From positions 62,001-126,000 of the forward strand of contig NZ_JAAMRE010000012.1 of NCBI RefSeq assembly GCF_013522705.1: a stretch of DNA of 64,000 nt, written 5' to 3'. The position numbers were made by a program, and so were the translations under genes. Numbering within the stretch: position 1 is the stretch's first letter; every line of letters starts with the position of its first letter. This document shows positions 57,521 to 64,000 of this stretch, one piece after another. Under the pieces are notes generated by a model. That model saw only the letters and a list, made by a program, of their open reading frames with translations, was not told the DNA's origin and made no database searches. Source of the DNA: Pseudomonas lurida. GTDB lineage: Bacteria; Pseudomonadota; Gammaproteobacteria; Pseudomonadales; Pseudomonadaceae.

Positions 57521-59176
57521 ATGAAATGGTTTTACGATCTTAAGATTTCCACCAAGCTGATCAGCTCATTCCTGGTGGTCCTGGCGCTCACTGCGGCCAT
57601 GGGCGCCTTCGCCATCATCCAGCTTGGAGCGGTCAACCAGGCTGCCCAGGACATCCGCGGCAACTGGATGCCGTCGATGCGCGCGGCGGCGGGTATGCGC
57701 TTTTTTGCAGCCAACTACCGGTTGAAGGAAAACCGCCACCTCGGTACCGAGGTTCCGGAGGAAAAAGCCCTGGCCGAGCGCGAAGCCGCCGAGGCGCGCC
57801 AGCAGTTCGAAACCCGCATGGGTACCTACGAGCAACTGCTGTCCAACGATGAAGACCGCCAGTTGCTGGACAGCGTGAAAACCGGCTGGGCCGCCTACCT
57901 GGCCACCAGCAAGCAGGTGCTTGAATTGTCCCGGGCCAATCAGGAAACCCAGGCGCGCGGGTTGCTGCGGGGCGAGTCCAAAACGCACTTCGATGAAGTG
58001 ACAACACGCCTGCAGACGATGGTCGAGCTCAACGATGCCGGCGCCACCGCTGCCGGTGACAAGGGCTCTGCGCTGTACGAGAGCTCGCGTCTGTCGATCA
58101 TCGTGGCGCTGATCGTTGCGCTGTTGATCGGCCTGGGCCTGGCACTGTTTATCGCGCGGATTATTTCCCGCCCGTTACGGCAGGCCGCCAGCGCCGCCGA
58201 ACAATTGGCCGAAGGCAACCTCAATGCCCAGATCGAACCGGGCGCCAAGGACGAGACCGGCATGGTGCTCAACGCCATGCGCAATATGGTCGGCAAGCTG
58301 GCGCATATCATCGGCGAAGTGCGTAACGCCGCCGACAACCTGGCCAGCGCCTCCGAGCAAGTCAGCGCCACCGCGCAATCGATGAGCCAGGCCACCAGCG
58401 AACAGGCTGCCAGCGTCGAGGAAACCAGCGCGTCGATCGAACAGATGAGCGCCAGCATCAACCAGAACACCGAGAACGCCAAAGTCACCGACGGCATGGC
58501 CAGCAAGGCCGCCAAGGAAGCCACGGACGGCGGCGAATCGGTGCAGCAGACCGTAGTGGCGATGAAGAAAATCGCCCAGCGCATCAGCATCATCGATGAC
58601 ATTGCCTACCAGACCAATCTGCTCGCGCTCAACGCCGCGATCGAGGCCGCGCGGGCCGGCGAGCACGGCAAAGGCTTCGCCGTGGTCGCCGCTGAAGTGC
58701 GCAAGCTGGCCGAACGCAGTCAGGTGGCGGCCCAGGAAATCGGCGAACTGTCCTCCAGCAGCGTGGACATGGCCGAGAAAGCCGGCAAGTTGCTCGACGA
58801 GATGGTGCCGTCCATCAACAAAACCTCCGACCTGGTGCAGGAAATCAGCGCGGCGTCAGAGGAACAGGCCGCCGGTGTGGCGCAGATCAACACGGCCATG
58901 ACCCAGCTCAACCAGGTGACCCAGCAGAACGCTTCCAGCAGCGAGGAGCTGGCCGCCACCGCCGAGGAAATGAGCAGCCAGGCCGAGCAATTGCAACAGG
59001 CCATGAGTTTCTTCGTGCTCGACGCCGCGACCAAAGCCACCCCACACAGCAGCACCGACACCACCGGCGGCAAGCCGACTCGCCAGCCGCCACGCCCGGC
59101 GCAACCGGCGGCACGCAAGGCCTTCGCCTACAACATGGCCAGCGCCCCGGACGAATCGGAATTCACCCGTTTCTGA
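57521..59176 (+). CDS. Methyl-accepting chemotaxis protein with 4HB sensor
   Basis: 551 residues from the ATG at 57521, preceded by GGAGG with seven bases spacing. Membrane helix 1 is at about 9-30, a four-helix-bundle sensor is at about 31-190, membrane helix 2 is at about 190-212, then HAMP. The signalling tip is [50 protein letters not shown]. The C-terminus ends in DESEFTRF; it is not the NWETF pentapeptide but resembles the acidic-aromatic tail that may tether CheR/CheB/CheD. The ligand is unknown. Confidence 0.92.
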   Translation: MKWFYDLKISTKLISSFLVVLALTAAMGAFAIIQLGAVNQAAQDIRGNWMPSMRAAAGMRFFAANYRLKENRHLGTEVPEEKALAEREAAEARQQFETRMGTYEQLLSNDEDRQLLDSVKTGWAAYLATSKQVLELSRANQETQARGLLRGESKTHFDEVTTRLQTMVELNDAGATAAGDKGSALYESSRLSIIVALIVALLIGLGLALFIARIISRPLRQAASAAEQLAEGNLNAQIEPGAKDETGMVLNAMRNMVGKLAHIIGEVRNAADNLASASEQVSATAQSMSQATSEQAASVEETSASIEQMSASINQNTENAKVTDGMASKAAKEATDGGESVQQTVVAMKKIAQRISIIDDIAYQTNLLALNAAIEAARAGEHGKGFAVVAAEVRKLAERSQVAAQEIGELSSSSVDMAEKAGKLLDEMVPSINKTSDLVQEISAASEEQAAGVAQINTAMTQLNQVTQQNASSSEELAATAEEMSSQAEQLQQAMSFFVLDAATKATPHSSTDTTGGKPTRQPPRPAQPAARKAFAYNMASAPDESEFTRF

Positions 59177-59214
59177 TCGCAGATCATGGATCCGGGCTCA
59201 CAGGGAGTAATGAG

Positions 59215-59754
59215 ATGGGCGCAGTGATGACTACCCGCCAGGCCGCCGTCGCGGTCGACGAGGATGCGCAATACCTGACTTTTATGCTCGGTGGCGAGAT
59301 GTTCGCCATCGGCATTCTGGGGATCAAGGAAATAATCGAGTACGGCAGCCTGACCGTGGTGCCAATGATGCCGACCTTCGTGCGCGGCGTGATCAACCTG
59401 CGCGGCGCGGTGGTGCCGGTGGTGGACCTGTCGGCACGCTTTGGCCGCCCCAACTCTGAGATCACCCGCCGTTCGTGCGTAATCATCATCGAAGCCAGCA
59501 CCGATGACGGCCTGCCCCAGGATATCGGGCTGCTGGTGGACACCGTGTCCGCCGTGCAGGAAATCCCGGCCACCCAGATCGAGCCACCGCCCAGCTTCGG
59601 CGCGCGGATTCGTGCGGACTTCATCAGCGGCATGGCCAAGGTCGAGGGCAAGTTTGTGATTGTGCTGGAGGTGGACAAGGTGCTGTCCATCGATGAGATG
59701 TCCAACCTCGCCGAGGCCGGCCAGGTGCCAGCCCTCGACTTCGACCCAAGGTGA
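59215..59754 (+). CDS. cheW: Chemotaxis coupling protein CheW
   Basis: 179 residues with the SH3-like CheW fold: YLTFMLGGEMFAIGILGIKEIIEYGSLTVVPMMPTFVRGVINLRGAVVPVVDLSARFG. It bridges CheA and the receptors. GGGAG lies a few bases before the ATG at 59215. The protein carries a slightly extended N-terminus. Confidence 0.93.
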   Translation: MGAVMTTRQAAVAVDEDAQYLTFMLGGEMFAIGILGIKEIIEYGSLTVVPMMPTFVRGVINLRGAVVPVVDLSARFGRPNSEITRRSCVIIIEASTDDGLPQDIGLLVDTVSAVQEIPATQIEPPPSFGARIRADFISGMAKVEGKFVIVLEVDKVLSIDEMSNLAEAGQVPALDFDPR

Positions 59755-59763
59755 GGCGCGATC

Positions 59764-60573
59764 ATGCCGGATACCACCCCGCTCGATGACCGCGAGTTCG
59801 GCCAGTTTCAATCCTGGCTGTACCGCGCGGCCGGTATCAACCTGTCACCGGCCAAGAAGGCTCTGGTGGCCGGCCGCCTGTTCAAACGGCTCAAGCACTA
59901 TGAACTCAAGAGCTATGGCGAGTACTTCAAGCTGATCATGAGCGATCAGCGTAAGAGCGAGCTGCAAGTAGCGCTGGACCTGCTGACCACCAACGAAACC
60001 TATTTTTTTCGCGAACCCAAGCACTTCGATTTCCTGCGCCAGCAGGTGCTGCCCAAGGCCGCGCCCGGCAAAGTGTTCAGGGTGTGGAGCGCGGCCAGTT
60101 CCTCGGGTGAAGAACCCTACAGCCTGGCGATGACTCTGGCCGAAAGCCTGGGTACCACACCGTGGGAAGTCGTCGGTTCGGACATCAGTACCCAGGTGCT
60201 GGCCAAGGCACGAAACGGGCACTACTCCATGGAACGCGCCGCCAACCTGCCCCAGCCACTGCTGGTCAAGTACTGCCTCAAGGGCATCGGTCGCCAGGAC
60301 GGTACGTTCCTGATCGACAAACCGTTGCGCAGCCGGGTCAATTTCGTCCAGGTCAACCTCAACGAACCCCTGCCCGGCCTGGGCGAGTTCGATGTGATCT
60401 TTCTGCGCAACGTGATGATCTATTTCGACCAGCCAACCAAGACCCAGGTGGTGGCGCGCCTGTTGCCGCAGCTCAAACCCGGCGGCTATTTCATCATCAG
60501 CCACTCCGAAAGCCTCAACGGCGTCAATGACACGTTGAAGCTGGTGGCGCCGTCGATCTATCGCAAGCCATGA
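59764..60573 (+). CDS. cheR: Chemotaxis methyltransferase CheR
   Basis: 269 residues. The N-terminal helical domain (FGQFQSWLYRAAGINLSPAKKALVAGRL) is followed by the SAM-binding domain: TNETYFFREPKHFDFL, FRVWSAASSSGEEPYSLAMTLAE and DVIFLRNVMIYFDQPTK. It transfers methyl groups from S-adenosylmethionine to receptor glutamates. Its stop overlaps the cheD start (ATGA at 60570-60573). Confidence 0.94.
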   Translation: MPDTTPLDDREFGQFQSWLYRAAGINLSPAKKALVAGRLFKRLKHYELKSYGEYFKLIMSDQRKSELQVALDLLTTNETYFFREPKHFDFLRQQVLPKAAPGKVFRVWSAASSSGEEPYSLAMTLAESLGTTPWEVVGSDISTQVLAKARNGHYSMERAANLPQPLLVKYCLKGIGRQDGTFLIDKPLRSRVNFVQVNLNEPLPGLGEFDVIFLRNVMIYFDQPTKTQVVARLLPQLKPGGYFIISHSESLNGVNDTLKLVAPSIYRKP

Positions 60574-61103
60574 AAAAGCCCGCCAATGCCGCCGAGGTGG
60601 TACTCGCCCCTGGCCAAGTCAGCTTTGCCACCTGCCCGACGCGGTTGCGCACCTTGCTCGGCTCCTGCGTGGCGTTCACGTTCTGGCACCCCCAGCGGCG
60701 CATCGGCGGCATGTGTCATTTCATGCTGCCGGCGCGCAACCGCACGGACCAGCCACTGGATGGCAAGTACGCTGACGAAGCGCTCGAACTGTTGCTGCGC
60801 CACGCCCGCGCCAACGGTACACGGCCGCAGGATTACCAGGTCAAAGTGTTCGGCGGCGGCGAGATGTTCCCCGAGCAGCCGCGCCAACGGCCGGCCCACA
60901 ACGTGGCCAACCTGAATATCCGCGCCGCATTGGCCCTGGCCGAACGTCACCACCTGCACCTGACGGCCCAGGACATGGGCAGTACCGGTTATCGCACGAT
61001 CATGTTCGACCTGTGGAACGGCAACGTCTGGGTCCGGCACCAACCAATGGGAACACTCGAAAAACATGCCTACCAAAAAAATCAGCGTGCTGCTGGTCGA
61101 TGA
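60570..61103 (+). CDS. cheD: Chemoreceptor glutamine deamidase CheD
   Basis: 177 residues. The catalytic residues are present: Thr28 and Cys33 in [11 protein letters not shown] and His50 in GGMCHFMLP. Other conserved parts are [10 protein letters not shown] and [32 protein letters not shown]. It deamidates receptor glutamines. Its 3' end overlaps cheB by 38 bp, an unusually long overlap for this cluster. Confidence 0.93.
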   Translation: MKKPANAAEVVLAPGQVSFATCPTRLRTLLGSCVAFTFWHPQRRIGGMCHFMLPARNRTDQPLDGKYADEALELLLRHARANGTRPQDYQVKVFGGGEMFPEQPRQRPAHNVANLNIRAALALAERHHLHLTAQDMGSTGYRTIMFDLWNGNVWVRHQPMGTLEKHAYQKNQRAAGR

Positions 61104-62148
61104 CTCGGCCGTGGTACGCCAGGTGCTGCTGGCGATTTTCAATGACACGCCGGACATCCACGTCATGGGCGCCGCCTCCGATCCGATTTTCGCCATGGAC
61201 AAGCTTGCCCGCGAATGGCCGGACGTGATCGTGCTGGACGTGGAGATGCCGCGCATGGACGGCATCACCTTTCTGCGCAAAATCATGAGCGAGCGCCCCA
61301 CGCCGGTGGTGATCTGTTCATCGCTGACCCAGAAAGGCGCGGAAACCTCTCTGCAGGCGTTGTCGGCCGGCGCGGTGGATATCATCACCAAGCCCACCAC
61401 GGGCCTGAAAAACTTCCTGATTGAATCCGGCCCCGAGTTGGTAGCGGCGATTCGTGCGGCGGCCAACTCCAACGTCAAGAACCTGGGCAAGCGCATCGCC
61501 AGGCCGACACCGGCACCCGCCCCCGCCGGCAAGCTCACAGCCGATGCGATCCTGCCCGCCGCCAACGGCCAGGCCATGGCGCAGACCACCGAGCGCATCG
61601 TCGCCATCGGTACGTCCACGGGCGGCACCCAGGCCCTGGAAGCGGTGCTCACGGCGCTGCCGAGGGTGTGCCCGGGCATGGTGATCGTGCAGCACATGCC
61701 TGAGAAGTTCACCGCTTCCTTCGCCGAACGCCTCAACGGCGTGTGCCAGATCGAAGTGCGTGAAGCGCGCAACAACGACCGTATTCTCCCGGGCCTGGCC
61801 TTGATTGCCCCCGGCGGCAAACACCTGATGGTCACCCGCAGCGGCGCCTACTATCACGCTCAGGTGATTGACGGGCCGCTGGTCAACCGCCATCGGCCGT
61901 CGGTGGATGTGCTGTTTCGCTCGGTGGCCAAATTCGCCGGCAAGAACGCCACGGGCATCATCATGACCGGCATGGGCGACGACGGCGCCCGCGGCCTCAA
62001 GGAAATGCTTGATGCCGGCGCCGCCACGGTAGCCCAGGACGAGGCCAGCTGCGTGGTGTTCGGCATGCCCAAGGAAGCCATCAAGCTCAACGCCGCCCAG
62101 CGCATCATGGCGTTGCAGGATATTCACCAGGCGATTTTGCACAAGTAA
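61066..62148 (+). CDS. cheB: Chemotaxis methylesterase CheB
   Basis: 360 residues. The receiver domain has the Asp in [14 protein letters not shown] Pro/Ala-rich linker ([11 protein letters not shown]) separates it from the methylesterase, with catalytic Ser in [11 protein letters not shown], His in [16 protein letters not shown] and Asp in [10 protein letters not shown]. Phosphorylation by CheA activates it. The gene starts inside cheD. It closes the cluster; no motility gene follows. Confidence 0.95.
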   Translation: MPTKKISVLLVDDSAVVRQVLLAIFNDTPDIHVMGAASDPIFAMDKLAREWPDVIVLDVEMPRMDGITFLRKIMSERPTPVVICSSLTQKGAETSLQALSAGAVDIITKPTTGLKNFLIESGPELVAAIRAAANSNVKNLGKRIARPTPAPAPAGKLTADAILPAANGQAMAQTTERIVAIGTSTGGTQALEAVLTALPRVCPGMVIVQHMPEKFTASFAERLNGVCQIEVREARNNDRILPGLALIAPGGKHLMVTRSGAYYHAQVIDGPLVNRHRPSVDVLFRSVAKFAGKNATGIIMTGMGDDGARGLKEMLDAGAATVAQDEASCVVFGMPKEAIKLNAAQRIMALQDIHQAILHK

Positions 62149-62191
62149 GGCCGGCCGGCTGCGACGGCGCGCAATCGGCCGCCGCCAAGGG

Positions 62192-62272
62192 TCAAATCGC
62201 TGCGCGCAATGCCCGTGGCGACAGCCCATAGCGCGCGCGGAATCGCACCGCAAACCGTGATGCCGCAGGCGC
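62192..62272 (-). pseudogene. Remnant of an AraC-family regulator C-terminus
   Basis: A minus-strand frame reads SRFAVRFRARYGLSPRALRAAI followed by a TGA at 62192. This is the end of the second AraC helix-turn-helix (family pattern FSRxFRxxFGxSPxxxR). No upstream part of the gene is present, so it is a truncated fragment of about 25 codons. Confidence 0.65.
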
Positions 62273-62560
62273 CGGCTACTTCACCGACCGGGTATGGCCG
62301 CGAGCAACTGATCCCAAGCCTGCGAGGTGTGCGTGTCCAGCGGTACGCACGGATCGATGGTTGATACGCTGCGAGCTGAGGATCAGTTGGTTGAACTGCT
62401 CTGTCGCGTCGGTGCAATCAGCCGAATCATGGCTTGTCAGCGTGTGCCTGTGTTGCTAGTGTCGTTTTATGACAAATTATTACCTCACCTCGACCACCCC
62501 TACCACGACCGCTGAAAGCGGCGCGTACGAGGTGTCGTGAGCGTATAGCCAACGAACTTC

Positions 62561-62594
62561 AAAGGCCCGCCAGCAATGGACAGGGCCTTTTTTG
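62561..62594 (+). terminator. Rho-independent terminator
   Basis: AAGGCCC (62562-62568) pairs with GGGCCTT (62583-62589), and a run of T follows at 62588-62593. It lies just upstream of the 172-residue hydrolase gene, so it probably ends transcription coming from the chemotaxis cluster or from a short upstream transcript. Confidence 0.75.
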
Positions 62595-62633
62595 TGCCTT
62601 GTGTTGCTGGTGTTAATGCAAGGAGCTGCACCC

Positions 62634-63152
62634 ATGTATGCACTGTTGGTACTCGATATCCAAGTCGGCCTGGTTCACGGCCCGGAAAAACCCTGGCGTT
62701 GCGGCATATTGCTGGACACCCTGAACAGCCTGATGGAGCAAGCTCGCCGCGCGGGCGCTCCGATTTTTCTCGCTCGCCACGTCGGACCTGCGGAGTCGCC
62801 GATGGCGCCGGACAACCCGCTCACGATGCTGGCATCGGAGCTGATACTTTCAGGTGCAGAGGTGGTTTTTGAAAAACAGCGGCCCAACGCCTTTGTCCAG
62901 ACCGACCTGGCGGACAATTTGCGCGCTCACGGCGCTACGGGCGTAGTGATTACAGGCATGAAAACTCAGTATTGCGTCGACAGCACGTGCCGCGCCGCGC
63001 GTGATCTTGGATTCGATGCGGTGCTCATCGCTGATGGGCACACCTGCTCGGACACAGCAGCGATGCAGGCCAGGGACATCGTAGCCCACCACAATGCAAC
63101 GTTGCATGGGCCGTTCTGCCAGGTGATCAATGCTGAGGATTGGCGCTTCTAG
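62634..63152 (+). CDS. Isochorismatase-family cysteine hydrolase
   Basis: 172 residues from the ATG at 62634, with AAGGAG eight bases upstream. The catalytic triad is visible: Asp in ALLVLDIQVGLVHG, Lys in FEKQRPNAF and Cys in VVITGMKTQYCVDSTCRAARDLGFDAVLIADGHTCSDT. It hydrolyses a small amide-like metabolite of unknown identity. It is transcribed towards the small acidic gene and the GlxA-type regulator, which are on the other strand. Confidence 0.9.
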   Translation: MYALLVLDIQVGLVHGPEKPWRCGILLDTLNSLMEQARRAGAPIFLARHVGPAESPMAPDNPLTMLASELILSGAEVVFEKQRPNAFVQTDLADNLRAHGATGVVITGMKTQYCVDSTCRAARDLGFDAVLIADGHTCSDTAAMQARDIVAHHNATLHGPFCQVINAEDWRF

Positions 63153-63205
63153 ACAGCGATAGCCATTGCGGGGAGCAAGCGGGCGCCCTCCCCGCACATG
63201 ACACA

Positions 63206-63403
63206 TCAGTTGTCCGGGTGCTCACTGGCAACCGAATCAGCCGCGTCGACATCCGACATGTCCTCCTCCAGCGGAGCCTCGTCATCCGGTGGCAATGGCA
63301 CTGCGTCGTCGCCCTTACGCGGGTCGTGCCCGGTCTCGTTGTCGGTGCCCCGCGTCACGGCCTGCTGTGAAAGATTGCCCGGTGCGTTCTCATCGATTTC
63401 CAT
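63206..63403 (-). CDS. Small acidic hypothetical protein
   Basis: 65 residues with no signal peptide, rich in Asp, Glu and Pro (PPDDEAPLEEDMSDVDAAD). GGAG lies seven bases before the ATG. Small acidic proteins of this kind are common in Pseudomonas and have no known function. It is probably disordered. Confidence 0.65.
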   Translation of the reverse strand: MEIDENAPGNLSQQAVTRGTDNETGHDPRKGDDAVPLPPDDEAPLEEDMSDVDAADSVASEHPDN

Positions 63404-63543
63404 GCTGGTTCTCCGTTGATGACTGAGCCACGGAATATCCGCGCCTACCCATCAGAGGCGGCATGCAACGGCGAGTGCCGGGCTCTGGACGAACGGTGCA
63501 AAGCCTCGTGAACGCCAAGGTTGGTGAGGCAAAAAGCGCTGAT

Positions 63544-64000
63544 TCAGCCTTTGAGGTTTCTCACGCTGCCAAAGGTCGCCTCGGTGCGCGCGTGCTCCAA
63601 CACACTCATGGGCATCGGCGTGCGCGTGACGCTGATGACCGGCTTTTGCACGATCGCTCGTTCAGGGTTCGCCAGACGTTCATCGCTGGGCGGTACGCCG
63701 AAATACTCTCGATAACATTTGGAAAAGTGCGGTGTGGACACAAAGCCACAGAGCAACGCCAGCTCGACGATTGAGATCGGCGTCTGCTTGAGCAATTGGC
63801 GAGCCCGAATCAACCGCAGCCGCAGGTAATAGCGTGAGGGTGAGCAGTGCAAATACTTCTGGAACATGCGCTCAAGCTGTCGACGGGAAAGGTCTACATA
63901 CTGCGCAAGATGGTCCAGCTCGAGCGGCTCCTCCAGATTCGCCTCCATCAGCGTCACGATTTCCTGCAACTTGGGTTGCTGGGTGCCCAGCATGTGCTTG
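63544..64000 (-). CDS. GlxA-type AraC-family regulator, N-terminus outside window
   Basis: The last 152 or so residues of a regulator whose 5' end lies beyond the right edge. The double helix-turn-helix is complete: LDHLAQYVDLSRRQLERMFQKYLHCSPSRYYLRLRLIRARQLL and SIVELALLCGFVSTPHFSKCYREYFGVPPSDER. This spacing and sequence match GlxA/ArgR/CdhR-type regulators, which carry a DJ-1/PfpI-like domain at the N-terminus (not visible here). It may control the nearby cysteine hydrolase gene, but it is transcribed away from it. Confidence 0.85.
   Translation of the reverse strand, partial: KHMLGTQQPKLQEIVTLMEANLEEPLELDHLAQYVDLSRRQLERMFQKYLHCSPSRYYLRLRLIRARQLLKQTPISIVELALLCGFVSTPHFSKCYREYFGVPPSDERLANPERAIVQKPVISVTRTPMPMSVLEHARTEATFGSVRNLKG

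Larger units (their letters stand above)
62149..62633. other. Intergenic region with gene remnants and a terminator
   Basis: 485 bp after cheB. It holds an AraC C-terminal remnant (62192-62272), a 23-codon plus-strand frame (62469-62540) with no ribosome binding site, and a terminator at 62561-62594. Another minus-strand stretch (about 62281-62400) reads like decayed protein but cannot be assigned. Confidence 0.5.

Noticed and set aside
55254..57521. 755-codon minus-strand frame opposite cheA.
   Set aside because: Composition is that of an antisense shadow, His/Gln-rich without a fold; cheA on the plus strand is fully supported.
1..64000. CRISPR arrays, tRNA or rRNA genes.
   Set aside because: No regularly spaced direct repeats and no cloverleaf or rRNA-like sequence was noticed in the window.

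Overview
The window looks like chromosomal DNA of a Pseudomonas of the fluorescens group. The main reason is the alkaline-protease locus at 1-10638. It has the order serralysin, inhibitor, type I exporter (ABC protein, membrane fusion protein, outer-membrane protein), then two autotransporter-type subtilases, which is the aprA-aprI-aprDEF-prtA-prtB arrangement known from that group. GC-rich codon use, a DUF1652 gene, short intergenic REP-like hairpins and the chemotaxis cluster fit this. No rRNA, tRNA or CRISPR array was seen.

Layout. 1-10638 (minus): protease secretion operon, with the last gene cut by the left edge. 11081-14855 (minus): putative polyamine uptake and oxidation unit (PotF-like binding protein, cupin, FAD amine oxidoreductase) behind an AraC regulator that carries an NTF2-like N-terminal domain. 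15112-20497: DUF1652 protein, UvrD-type helicase, pirin, phosphoglucomutase. 20595-23422 (minus): MocR/GntR regulator coupled to an unrecognised 474-residue protein. 24131-26335: alcohol dehydrogenase and divergent LysR regulator.

26728-33918 (minus) is the most unusual part: three tightly coupled genes. The first encodes a 1718-residue protein with a UPF1-like SF1 helicase followed by TOPRIM and other type IA topoisomerase motifs, but the catalytic-tyrosine motif is absent at its usual place. The second gene carries a near-canonical motif of that kind (ITYPRTDG, Tyr53) in a 340-residue protein. The third encodes a probable beta-propeller. I read this as a two-subunit type IA topoisomerase with a built-in SF1 helicase. 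The split resembles the heterodimeric reverse gyrase of Methanopyrus kandleri, but the helicase is of a different superfamily. Its biological role (defence, mobile-element biology or genome maintenance) is unknown.

34103-42704 is an accessory-looking stretch of small, partly AT-richer genes (isochorismatase-like hydrolase, exported proteins, DUF2188, lipoprotein, DUF1349, M42 peptidase, PLDc_N-type membrane protein, chemoreceptor). It includes a MITE-like element with 16-bp perfect terminal inverted repeats and several probable gene remnants. 42974-49425 (minus) is a putative seven-gene unit: desaturase-like protein, OpuC/YehWXYZ-type ABC importer, LLM flavin monooxygenase and PhnD-like binding protein. 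49913-53250 (minus): DedA protein, SDR, EamA transporter, LysR regulator.

53517-62148 (plus) is a complete chemotaxis-type signalling cluster: short receptor, CheY, STAS protein, CheA, full receptor, CheW, CheR, CheD, CheB. Receptor methylation (CheR), demethylation (CheB) and deamidation (CheD) feed back on the CheA-CheW array that phosphorylates CheY. The window ends with a cysteine hydrolase, a small acidic protein and a GlxA-type AraC regulator cut by the right edge.
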